Source: JBBIJR01 sp037445875 (GTDB taxonomy: Bacteria > CLD3 > SB21). Taken from it: a stretch of 27,741 nucleotides of DNA. The notes beneath the pieces are model-generated. The model did no database searches and was not told the DNA's origin. It saw nothing but the letters and a program-made list of their open reading frames with translations. The stretch lies in contig JBBIJR010000049.1 of NCBI GenBank assembly GCA_037445875.1, positions 1 through 27,741 on the forward strand, read 5' to 3'. The position numbers and the translations under genes are program-made. The stretch's first letter is position 1; the number at the start of each line of letters is the position of its first letter. Of this stretch, positions 14,607 through 22,465 are shown in pieces.

Positions 14607-15740
14607 ATGGCCAAGCGTGACTATTACGAAGTGCTCGGCGTGAGCCGGGGTGCGTCGCTGGACGACATCAAGAAGGCCTACCGGAAGCTGGCCATGGAGT
14701 ATCATCCGGACCGGAACCCGGGAAACAAGGCCGCCGAGGAGAAGTTCAAAGAGGTGGCCGAAGCATACGCCGTTCTGAGCGACGATGACAAACGGGCGAA
14801 TTACGACCGGTTCGGTCATGAGGGTCTGCGCGGGCAACAGGGCTTCACCGACATCAACGACATCTTTACGCATTTCAGCGACATCTTCCAGGGATTCGGC
14901 TTCGGCGACATTTTCGGAGAGCGGACCGGGCGTCAGTCCCGGCCGCAGCGCGGCGCGGACATCGAAGTCAAGTTACGGTTGACGCTGCAGGAAATTGCCG
15001 AAGGTGTCAGCAAGAAGATCAAGCTCAAGCGCCGCAAGGCATGCGACACGTGCCGTGGGTCGGGGGCCGCACCGGGCACCCAACGCATCCGCTGTTCGGT
15101 ATGCGGCGGATCCGGTCAGGTGCGCCAGGTCTCTCGGTCCGTATTCGGCCAGTTCGTCAACATCGCGACCTGCCGCAATTGCGAAGGCGAGGGCAGCGTG
15201 GTGTCCAAACCGTGCCCGGCCTGTTCCGGAGACGGTGTGATTACGGCGGAAACCACGATCAACGTCAAAGTCCCCGCCGGCGTAACGACGGGCAATTATA
15301 TCCCCATCCGCGGCCAGGGCCATGCGGGTCCCCACGGAACCGATCCCGGCGATGTGTACGTCATCATCGAAGAGAAGGAAGATGAGCTCTTCCAACGGCA
15401 CGGAGATGACGTGCTGCTCGATGTCACCATCGGTTTTCCCCAGGCCGTGCTTGGAGGGGAACTCGAAGTACCGACGCTGGCCGGCCGGTCCCTTCTGACG
15501 ATCCCCGCCGGTACGGCGGCCGGCAAGGTCCTGCGGATGCGCGGCAAGGGCATTCCCCACCTCAACGGCGGAGGAGCAGGCGACCAGTTGGTGCGGATCG
15601 GAATTCATACACCGCACAAGGTGAACGAAAAGGAGAAGAAACTGCTGCGCGAATTGATGGAATCCGACAATTTCTCTCCGTCATCGGCCGGAGAAAAGGG
15701 GTTCTTTCGAAAAGTAAAAGAGGCCTTCACGAACTCATGA
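14607..15740 (+). CDS. dnaJ: Chaperone protein DnaJ (Hsp40)
   Basis: A 377-residue full-length type I J-protein. The J domain covers residues 1-70 with HPD at 33-35, the motif that triggers DnaK's ATPase. A Gly/Phe-rich linker follows (FQGFGFGDIFGE). The zinc-binding domain has four CxxCxGxG-type repeats: CDTCRGSG, CSVCGGSG, CRNCEGEG and CPACSGDG. The C-terminal substrate-binding domains end with a helical tail. The start is ATG 14607; a TTG one codon earlier is the alternative. The nearest ribosome-like site (AAGGAG) is about 16 bases away, which is long. No dnaK or grpE lies within the window. It is followed by the ComEA-like gene. Confidence 0.96.
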   Translation: MAKRDYYEVLGVSRGASLDDIKKAYRKLAMEYHPDRNPGNKAAEEKFKEVAEAYAVLSDDDKRANYDRFGHEGLRGQQGFTDINDIFTHFSDIFQGFGFGDIFGERTGRQSRPQRGADIEVKLRLTLQEIAEGVSKKIKLKRRKACDTCRGSGAAPGTQRIRCSVCGGSGQVRQVSRSVFGQFVNIATCRNCEGEGSVVSKPCPACSGDGVITAETTINVKVPAGVTTGNYIPIRGQGHAGPHGTDPGDVYVIIEEKEDELFQRHGDDVLLDVTIGFPQAVLGGELEVPTLAGRSLLTIPAGTAAGKVLRMRGKGIPHLNGGGAGDQLVRIGIHTPHKVNEKEKKLLRELMESDNFSPSSAGEKGFFRKVKEAFTNS

Positions 15741-15821
15741 GCGTCTCTTCATCGTCCATCATCAGGGGGCCGCTGCGGGTCCTGCGCTTCAGCAGGAAGT
15801 CTGCACGGGTATGCACGCAAG

Positions 15822-16340
15822 ATGCCGGCTCCATGGTTTGATCGTTGGTATCGCGGGATGGCGGTGTTTGGGCTCACGCGGCAGGAGGCCGCGTTTGTCC
15901 TGTTGATGGCCGTGGTCACGTTGGCCGGTGCGCTGGTACCCGCGGTGCGGTCGTGGTGGAGCCCGCGGGAGACGGCAGGGGAAATGTTCCTCCGGATCGA
16001 TTCCTCTCTCGTGCTCGATTCCGCCCGGGTGGACGGCCACCGGAACTGGGCGCAGCGGCGGGACTCGCTGATGCAGCTCCTGCATGCCGGCGCCCCTGCC
16101 AGTGAAGTGGACTCGTTCGTCCAACGTTCGGCGGACACACCGGTGACGGTGGTCCATATCAACGAAGCGGGATCCCACGAACTGGCGTCGCTGCCCGGCA
16201 TCGGACCGAAACTGGCCGAACGCATTGTGGAGTACCGCAATCAACACGGGCCCTTCCGCCGGACCGAGGACATCCAGCGTGTCAAGGGGATCGGCAAGAA
16301 AATGTTTGAAAAGATTAAACCATTTGTTGACATTAAGTAA
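15822..16340 (+). CDS. ComEA-like helix-hairpin-helix DNA-binding protein
   Basis: A 172-residue protein with an N-terminal transmembrane segment (about residues 23-42), a charged linker, and a C-terminal ComEA-type helix-hairpin-helix domain: HINEAGSHELASLPGIGPKL, AERIVEYRNQHGPF, then EDIQRVKGIGKKMFEKI. LPGIG and VKGIG are the two DNA-backbone-binding hairpins. ComEA proteins bind incoming double-stranded DNA at the outer face of the cytoplasmic membrane during transformation, but many relatives with this layout are uncharacterised. It lies 27 bases before a membrane protein and PilM/PilN-like genes, a context that fits DNA uptake or a pilus-like machine. Confidence 0.82.
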   Translation: MPAPWFDRWYRGMAVFGLTRQEAAFVLLMAVVTLAGALVPAVRSWWSPRETAGEMFLRIDSSLVLDSARVDGHRNWAQRRDSLMQLLHAGAPASEVDSFVQRSADTPVTVVHINEAGSHELASLPGIGPKLAERIVEYRNQHGPFRRTEDIQRVKGIGKKMFEKIKPFVDIK

Positions 16341-16367
16341 ACGCTAACGTTCGGACGGAGTGAATCC

Positions 16368-16933
16368 ATGGCTGACAAAGGCGAGATGAAAAAGCCGGCG
16401 GAATTGGGCATCAAATCGGAAGGGAGTATCTGGCTGAAGCTCGGAATCGGGATAATGGTGGTGATCCTGATCTGGTCCCTCGTCGTTCCCCAGCAGGAAC
16501 GCGAGGAACGCACCCGTATCGAGAAACTGACGCGGGCAAAAATGAAAGCGTTGTTCCGGCTGCAGTTCGCCTACCTGACGACCGACACGGTCTACGCCAC
16601 CGACCTGGGTAAACTGGTCGTATTTGCCCGCACCGCCGATCCGAGTGTGGTGCCCGACAGTCTGTTCGCCCCCGTCAAGACGGCGTACGAGAGGTTCGAG
16701 GACCGGCGCGCCTCCATCGAGCCCATGCCGTTGGCGGATTTCAAGAAGGCCTTCCTGGATTCGTTGATCGTGAACCCTTTTTCCGGTGAGCCCTTCATCG
16801 TCGAGATCACGACCAAAGCGGGACGGCGCACCTTCAATATNNNNNNNNNNNNNNNNNNNNNNNNNNNNNNNNNNNNGGTGCGGTCAAGGAAGGCGAGATT
16901 ACCTGGGATGAGCGGGCGGACCTGACCAATTAG
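16368..16933 (+). CDS. Single-pass membrane protein, pilus-operon associated (contains assembly gap)
   Basis: The ATG has GGAG 7 bases upstream. The product has a cytoplasmic N-terminus, one membrane helix at about residues 22-41 (LKLGIGIMVVILIWSLVV), and a periplasmic part with FRLQFAYLTTDTVYATDLGKLVVF and NPFSGEPFIVEITT, which recalls pseudopilin C-terminal segments; there is no prepilin cleavage motif. A run of 36 Ns interrupts codon 158. After the gap the convincing frame is GAVKEGEITWDERADLTN ending at TAG 16931-16933, which is not in phase with the start if the gap is 36 bases. The gap length is therefore nominal. No family is recognised. It is followed after 12 bases by the PilM-like gene. 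Confidence 0.7.
16841..16876. other. Assembly gap (36 Ns)
   Basis: Unknown bases lie inside a gene. To join the two coding halves in one frame the true length must be 1 modulo 3 (for example 34, 37 or 40), not 36. Confidence 0.95.
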
Positions 16934-16945
16934 CCTGAACGATCC

Positions 16946-18010
16946 ATGACCACCTCAAACGTCGAATCGGAAGTGCGCGAGGTCGTCCGCGAGGACGATC
17001 TGGAGCGGCAATTCGAGGAACGGAGCCGCCTCTATAAGACGCTGGCCATGGGGGTCAGTTTCAGCGCTCAGAACATCCATTTTGCGGAAATAGGAAAGGA
17101 GCCGTCCGGATTTCTGGTCCGAAAGTACGGCACGATCGCCACGACGATGAAATTCGGGTCGGGCATCGAAGGCGTCGAAAAGAACATACGCGACCTCAAC
17201 TCCTATCTGACCGGCTGTCTCGAGGATAACGGCATTCAGGCACGGAGACTCAATCTGAGCCTCAACACGCATCTTGTGTCTCTTCAGCGGGTGACGGCTG
17301 ACGCGGCCTTTTCGGAAGAGGAATTCGAGAACTACGTGAACTGGGAATTTGGCCAGCACGTGCTCGACGGTGCGGACCAGTATGTGATCAACAGCTGCGA
17401 ATTGTCGTCGGGAGGGGCCAGCCACGAGATCCTGCTCGTTGGTGTTCGGCGCCGGTTTGTGGACACGCTGAAGCAGACCCTTGAAAAGAGCAAGATCGAT
17501 CTCACATGCATGGACGTTGATGTGCTGTGTGCGCATGCCGCGTACGAGGTCAATTACGATCCGTTGTCCGGCGGTGGTCTGACGGCGCTCGCCGAGGTCA
17601 AGCCGGGCGTGTTGACGATCCTGTTGTGCCAGGACTACGACGTCAAGTTCGTGTATCAGTTCCCGGTCTCCGCAAAGAGCAATCCCGGCAAGGTCGGTTT
17701 CCTCTTGAATCAGAATCTGGATTACCTGATGGACGATTACCAGGATGAGAGCGGCGTGCAGGCGAGGATCGGGCGTACCTTGTTATGCAATGTACTGGCG
17801 CCGTCCGTTCTGCCGCATGTTGACAAACGGTTCAATCCCTCGCTGATCGAACCGCTGCGCAAGATACGGCTGTCCGAAGACTATCTGGTGGCGGCCCCCA
17901 GGACCGATGAGTCCGGCGACGCTCCGGCCGCCCGAGTTTTGCCCGCGACGGACTTCTCTCCCTACGCAGAGTGTTTCGGCGCGGCCGTCAAACTTCTGGT
18001 CGAAGCGTGA
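16946..18010 (+). CDS. Divergent PilM-like actin-fold protein
   Basis: A 354-residue soluble protein. Its layout fits PilM, the actin-like ATPase of type IV pilus and type II secretion inner-membrane platforms: GVSFSAQNIHFAEIGK at the start, NLNTHLVSLQRV, FENYVNWEFGQHVLDGADQY (the PilM-typical segment before the second lobe), LVGVRRRFVDTLKQTLEKSK, and the repeated lobe ALAEVKPGVLTILLCQDYD. The first phosphate loop lacks the usual GIDIG aspartate, so ATP binding is uncertain. It lies 4 bases before a PilN-like gene, the standard pilMN order, which strengthens the call. No pilT, pilB or secretin gene is visible in the window. Confidence 0.68.
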   Translation: MTTSNVESEVREVVREDDLERQFEERSRLYKTLAMGVSFSAQNIHFAEIGKEPSGFLVRKYGTIATTMKFGSGIEGVEKNIRDLNSYLTGCLEDNGIQARRLNLSLNTHLVSLQRVTADAAFSEEEFENYVNWEFGQHVLDGADQYVINSCELSSGGASHEILLVGVRRRFVDTLKQTLEKSKIDLTCMDVDVLCAHAAYEVNYDPLSGGGLTALAEVKPGVLTILLCQDYDVKFVYQFPVSAKSNPGKVGFLLNQNLDYLMDDYQDESGVQARIGRTLLCNVLAPSVLPHVDKRFNPSLIEPLRKIRLSEDYLVAAPRTDESGDAPAARVLPATDFSPYAECFGAAVKLLVEA

Positions 18011-18014
18011 TGCC

Positions 18015-18998
18015 ATGATCAGAATCAATCTGTTGAACAGCCAGCACGCGGTGGCGCACACGCGTGATCGTACCGGAGAGACCGTGTTGGGCTCGGAACG
18101 CACCGTCTCCACGGAAGCGCGCAAAAGCTCACGCATGGTTTGGATTCTGACTGTGGGATTGATCCTGCTCATCGTGGGCGGCATAATGTTGTACACGAAG
18201 CGGTATGAGGTCGTGGCCTATCTGGAGCAGTACACCGGACCGTTGAACATCCTGCCGGTCCAGGAAGTGGCCCTGTCGGCCGAGGAGATCGAGGAGCAGC
18301 GGCGCGACAAGATTCGTCAGCTCTACATGACCAACACGTACCGCATTCAGGGCCGTGATCTGTTCTTCCTCAGCAAGATGGATTCGCTCCGCGGCGAGGC
18401 TCGCAAGCCCGGTTATCCGCGCATTGCGTCGCTGTCGCTGGAGGGCAATGATTTCGTTCTCGACGTCTACGCCCGGTCCATCAAGGAGTTTGCCGAGTTG
18501 ACCAAGGCCGTGGTGACCGTCTACACGGTGGAAGCCGTAAAGCCGTACGATCCCAAACCCAGCAAGGCCATGGCCGGTTACCGCTACTACCGTCCCGTGG
18601 AAGGGACGTTGAGAATACCGTCCTCCGCGGAAACCGACACCTCGTTGGTCGAGACACGGTATGCGAGTCTCGATAAAGCCAGGAAGATGGTCACGGACCT
18701 TGCGGTCAAGAATAGACTGAAGGCCGAGGAACAGGACGAGATGAAGCTGACCAAGGGTGTCGTGGTCAACAAGTACCGCGTCGGCCTGAAACTGGAAGGC
18801 GCGTCCTCCGACTTCTTCAAATTCCTCAAGCAGCTGGGGGCTCTTTCCATCAACGTGGAACAGGCCAAGTGCGGCATCGTGTACGCCGAACAGCGGGATG
18901 CGCGCAAGCCAAGGCCGGATGTGATGGAGTTTGATTACAACGTACTGGTCCCGGTCCGTGTCACTGAAGCCAGGGCGGACTCCGCAGCCCGGCCCTGA
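18015..18998 (+). CDS. PilN-like (possibly PilN/PilO-type) inner-membrane protein
   Basis: A 327-residue protein from ATG 18015, 4 bases after the PilM-like stop. It begins with MIRINLLN, the short cytoplasmic motif by which PilN docks into PilM. After a polar stretch there is one membrane helix at about residues 41-60 (MVWILTVGLILLIVGGIML), then a periplasmic part with IASLSLEGNDFVLDVYARS, a PilN-like ferredoxin-type repeat. A second alpha/beta part near the C-terminus (YRVGLKLEGASSDFFKFLKQ, then LGALSINVEQAKCGIVYAE) resembles PilO/GspM. It would form part of the pilus or secretion alignment complex. It is longer than ordinary PilN (about 200 residues), so it may combine both roles. Confidence 0.7.
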   Translation: MIRINLLNSQHAVAHTRDRTGETVLGSERTVSTEARKSSRMVWILTVGLILLIVGGIMLYTKRYEVVAYLEQYTGPLNILPVQEVALSAEEIEEQRRDKIRQLYMTNTYRIQGRDLFFLSKMDSLRGEARKPGYPRIASLSLEGNDFVLDVYARSIKEFAELTKAVVTVYTVEAVKPYDPKPSKAMAGYRYYRPVEGTLRIPSSAETDTSLVETRYASLDKARKMVTDLAVKNRLKAEEQDEMKLTKGVVVNKYRVGLKLEGASSDFFKFLKQLGALSINVEQAKCGIVYAEQRDARKPRPDVMEFDYNVLVPVRVTEARADSAARP

Positions 18999-19019
18999 CG
19001 TTCCGCCGTCCCACGATTT

Positions 19020-19580
19020 ATGCGGATAATCGCCGGTCAGCGCCGCGGATTGGTACTCAGCGACTTTGAAGCGCCTTTCATCCGCCCGACCAAGGACCAG
19101 GTTCGGGAATCCATCTTTAACATGGTCGCTCACGTAATGGACCTCTCGTCCTCCCGCGTGTGCGATCTGTATGCGGGCAGCGGTGGATTGGGTCTCGAGG
19201 CCCTCAGCCGGGGGGCCGTTTTCGCCACGTTCGTCGAGCATCACCCGGAGGCCGTCGCACTGATCGAAACCAATCTGAAAAAGGCGCGATTCGAGGAGGT
19301 GGCCGAGATTGTCGAAGAAGACGTCCGCACGTTCCTCGAGCGGCCCTGTGCGGAGCCGTTCGACCTGATCCTTGCCGACCCGCCGTACGGGCAGGAACTC
19401 GGTGAATTCGTCATTGAAAAGGTATGGGCAAACGGCTATCTTAAGCCCCTCGGCGTACTGGTGGTTGAGACGGAACCGGAGGAGCCGCTGGCCGTTGTGG
19501 AAGAGCAGGCATCCCTTCGGGTGCATCGAAGGCGAAAGTGGGGCCGAACGCTGGTGACCGTGATCCAGCGGATGGAGTGA
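19020..19580 (+). CDS. rsmD: 16S rRNA (guanine966-N2)-methyltransferase
   Basis: A 186-residue SAM-dependent enzyme that methylates G966 of 16S rRNA during 30S assembly. It starts with the family signature MRIIAGQRRG and has RPTKDQVRESIFNM near residue 22. The SAM motif DLYAGSGGLGLEALSRG is at 49-65 and the catalytic DPPY at 120-123. Length is normal. rsmD followed by coaD is a widely conserved pair, which confirms the call. There is no obvious ribosome site at the ATG. Confidence 0.94.
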   Translation: MRIIAGQRRGLVLSDFEAPFIRPTKDQVRESIFNMVAHVMDLSSSRVCDLYAGSGGLGLEALSRGAVFATFVEHHPEAVALIETNLKKARFEEVAEIVEEDVRTFLERPCAEPFDLILADPPYGQELGEFVIEKVWANGYLKPLGVLVVETEPEEPLAVVEEQASLRVHRRRKWGRTLVTVIQRME

Positions 19581-19628
19581 ACCTTCGGCGGCGCGCGGTC
19601 GTATGATACGGAAAACGGGAGCAGGATC

Positions 19629-20111
19629 ATGAAAGTGGCGATCTATCCGGGTACGTTCGATCCGATCACCAACGGCCATCTCGACATCATCGAACGGGCG
19701 GCCGCGGTGTTCGACCGCGTGATCGTCACCGTCGCGCGCAATCCGAAGAAGGAGCCGCTCTTTACGGTCGAGGAAAGGTTGGACATGATCCGCAGCGTGA
19801 CCGGCCGCTTCACCAACGTGACTTGCGACGGGTTCGACGGCCTTGTCGTGGATTTTGCGCGGAGGGCCCACGCGGACGTTTTGATTCGCGGTCTGCGGGC
19901 CATCTCGGATTTTGAGTACGAGCTGCAAATGGCTCACGTGAACCGCCGCCTCCACCCCAAACTGGTGACGGTCATCATGATGCCGGGCGAAAAGTACGCC
20001 TATCTCAATTCCACGATCGTCAAAGAGGTGGCGATGTTTGGCGGCGACATCGGAGCGTTCGTCCCGGACGCGATCGCACAGAAGGTCATCGAGCGCGTTC
20101 GAGAGGGTTGA
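19629..20111 (+). CDS. coaD: Phosphopantetheine adenylyltransferase
   Basis: A 160-residue enzyme for the penultimate step of coenzyme A synthesis, 4'-phosphopantetheine plus ATP to dephospho-CoA. The nucleotidyltransferase motif GTFDPITNGH is at residues 8-17. RGLRAISDFEYELQMA lies near 88 and the family's SxxVKE motif appears as LNSTIVKEVA. All conserved residues are present. It follows rsmD by 48 bases, with AGG-containing sequence just upstream of the ATG. Confidence 0.96.
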   Translation: MKVAIYPGTFDPITNGHLDIIERAAAVFDRVIVTVARNPKKEPLFTVEERLDMIRSVTGRFTNVTCDGFDGLVVDFARRAHADVLIRGLRAISDFEYELQMAHVNRRLHPKLVTVIMMPGEKYAYLNSTIVKEVAMFGGDIGAFVPDAIAQKVIERVREG

Positions 20112-20160
20112 CGAGGCAAATCGACGAAGAAAACCATTCTACCATGAATCTAAGGACACC

Positions 20161-21114
20161 ATGAGTGTGGCGAAAAAAGAAATGAAGGCCGGCTCACGCC
20201 CGAAGGGTCCCACGAACGGGAAGAAGGCGGAGGAGCCGAAGACGATTAAGGAACGGGTCGTCGAAAACGTCAAGTCGCTCCTGTGGGCGCTCGGCGCGTT
20301 CTACCTGATCCAGACGTTCGTACTCCAGGCGTTCACGATCCCGACCAGTTCGATGGAGAATACGCTCCTGGTCGGCGATTTTATCTTTGTCAACAAATTC
20401 GTTTACGGCGCCCAGACGCCGGAGAACATCCCGTTCACCGAGATCAAGCTTCCGCGGTACCGGTTTCCCAGCTTCCAGGAACCCGAACAAGGCGACGTCG
20501 TGGTCTTCCGGTTTCCGCATCCCGAACTGGCCAATATGAAAAACCAGGCGGGGCTCGACTACATCAAGCGGTGTGTCGCCGTGGGCGGACAGACCGTGGA
20601 GGTCCGCAACAAGGAACTCTTCGTCGACGGCGTCAAGTTTTCGGAGCGGTTCAACCTGCCAGGTATCCATTACGACCCGCAGGTCAGTGCGTCCGACGGG
20701 CCGGTGTTTCCGAGGAACAAGGGAACGGGTGACAACTTCGGACCGTTGAGGATTCCGGCCCGGGGCGACGTCCTGCCCATCAACAAGGATAGTCGGGAAC
20801 TCGTGCAGTATGTTGCCATGCGGGACGGCCACCGCTTGGAGGCGAGGGTGGACGGCCACTACATCGACGGGGTGCGTGCGGAAACGTACACGGTGGAGCA
20901 GAACTACTACTTCATGATGGGTGACAACCGCGACAACAGCCTCGACAGCCGCTACTGGGGGCCGGTGCCGCGCGACCACATTGCCGGCGAGGGCCTGTTC
21001 ATCTACTGGTCCAACGTCGAGGCCGCCCGGCAGACCTCGTACGTGCTCAAGCTCATCAGCACGTTGAACCTCACACGGGTGAACTGGCGGCGCATCGGGA
21101 CGATCATTCACTGA
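20161..21114 (+). CDS. lepB: Signal peptidase I, first of a tandem pair
   Basis: A 317-residue type I signal peptidase, starting at ATG 20161 with AAGGA about 6 bases upstream. It has a basic Lys-rich N-terminus and one membrane helix (about 40-58). The catalytic serine is in IPTSSMENTLLVGD (Ser64) and the general-base lysine in YIKRCVAVGG (Lys136). The MGDNRDNSLDSRYWG box is complete. It cleaves signal peptides from exported proteins at the outer face of the cytoplasmic membrane. A second copy begins 4 bases downstream. Compared with that copy it carries an extra segment (about 195-240) before the final GDNRD box. Confidence 0.94.
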   Translation: MSVAKKEMKAGSRPKGPTNGKKAEEPKTIKERVVENVKSLLWALGAFYLIQTFVLQAFTIPTSSMENTLLVGDFIFVNKFVYGAQTPENIPFTEIKLPRYRFPSFQEPEQGDVVVFRFPHPELANMKNQAGLDYIKRCVAVGGQTVEVRNKELFVDGVKFSERFNLPGIHYDPQVSASDGPVFPRNKGTGDNFGPLRIPARGDVLPINKDSRELVQYVAMRDGHRLEARVDGHYIDGVRAETYTVEQNYYFMMGDNRDNSLDSRYWGPVPRDHIAGEGLFIYWSNVEAARQTSYVLKLISTLNLTRVNWRRIGTIIH

Positions 21115-21118
21115 GGTC

Positions 21119-21903
21119 ATGTCGGAAGCTGCGCGAAATTCCCCCTCCATCCTGCCTCTCGATGCGTCGATGACCGGTGATACGAAGTTGAGCGAGGGAA
21201 CCGGCGAGCCGGCCTCGCGACGCGCTGTCCGAACGAAGAGCAAACTATACGAACTGCTTCAGATCGCCGTTTTTGCCTTCCTCTTTGCCGTCATCATCAA
21301 GACGTTTTTCATTCAGGCCTTCAAGATCCCGACGGGCTCGATGGAGGACACGCTGCTGGTGGGAGATTATCTGCTGGTCAACAAGTTCGTCTACGGCGCC
21401 CGAACGCCCACGACGGTTCCGTTCACCGACATTCCGATGAAATCGTGGAGGCTGCCGGGCCTGCGGCAGCCCCGTCCGGGCGACGTCGTCGTATTTCGTC
21501 ATCCGCAGGATCCGACGATCGACTACATCAAACGCTGCGTGGCGGTCGGCGGCCAGGCCGTCGAGATACGCAGCAAAGTCGTGCTGGTCGACGGTGTGCC
21601 CTTCAGCCGGATTTCCCGGCCGCCGGGCCTGAGGTACGAGGATCCGGAGATCATTCCGAGAGACAAGGGCTTCGACGCGGTCTATCCGAAGGACGCGGGC
21701 AGCCGCGACAACTACGGGCCGGTGACCGTTCCGGACGGACACATCTTCGCGCTGGGGGACAACCGGGACCGCAGTTACGACAGCCGCCACTGGGGCTTCA
21801 TACCGCTCGACAACGTGATCGGGGAGGCGATGTTCATCTACTGGTCCACGGCGTCGGACGATCCACTGGACATTCGCTGGGCGCGTATCGGGAAGATCGT
21901 TGA

Positions 21904-21907
<4 letters not shown>
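21119..21907 (+). CDS. lepB: Signal peptidase I, second of a tandem pair
   Basis: A 262-residue paralogue of the preceding gene. A polar N-terminal tail precedes one membrane helix (about 45-64). The catalytic serine is in IPTGSMEDTLLVGD (Ser74) and the lysine in YIKRCVAVGG (Lys138). LGDNRDRSYDSRHWG is intact, so both copies look active. It is shorter in the middle of the periplasmic domain. The tail end overlaps the yjbQ start by 4 bases (ATGA), so these genes are translationally coupled. Different substrate sets for the two copies are plausible in an organism with a large secretome. Confidence 0.93.
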
Positions 21908-22317
<410 letters not shown>

Positions 22318-22341
22318 GGCAAGCGGGCCGCCTTTTTTTGT
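22318..22341 (+). terminator. Possible terminator after yjbQ
   Basis: A short GC-rich segment (GCGGGCCGCC) is followed by seven T residues right after the yjbQ stop. The stem is poor, so only the T-run is solid. Confidence 0.3.
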
Positions 22342-22465
22342 AGCTTTTGAATGGCCGATGCCGTACATAGCCTTGGTTCAAGTCAAACCCGTCTGAGCCT
22401 GTCCTTTCTTGCTGCGGATCCTGCCGGGATCGCACGGTCATAACATTATCTACCAGCGAGGCCTT

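Noticed and set aside
18129..19955. 608-codon open frame on the minus strand
   Set aside because: It crosses the PilN-like, rsmD and coaD genes, all of which have clear family motifs. It is the composition shadow of these genes.
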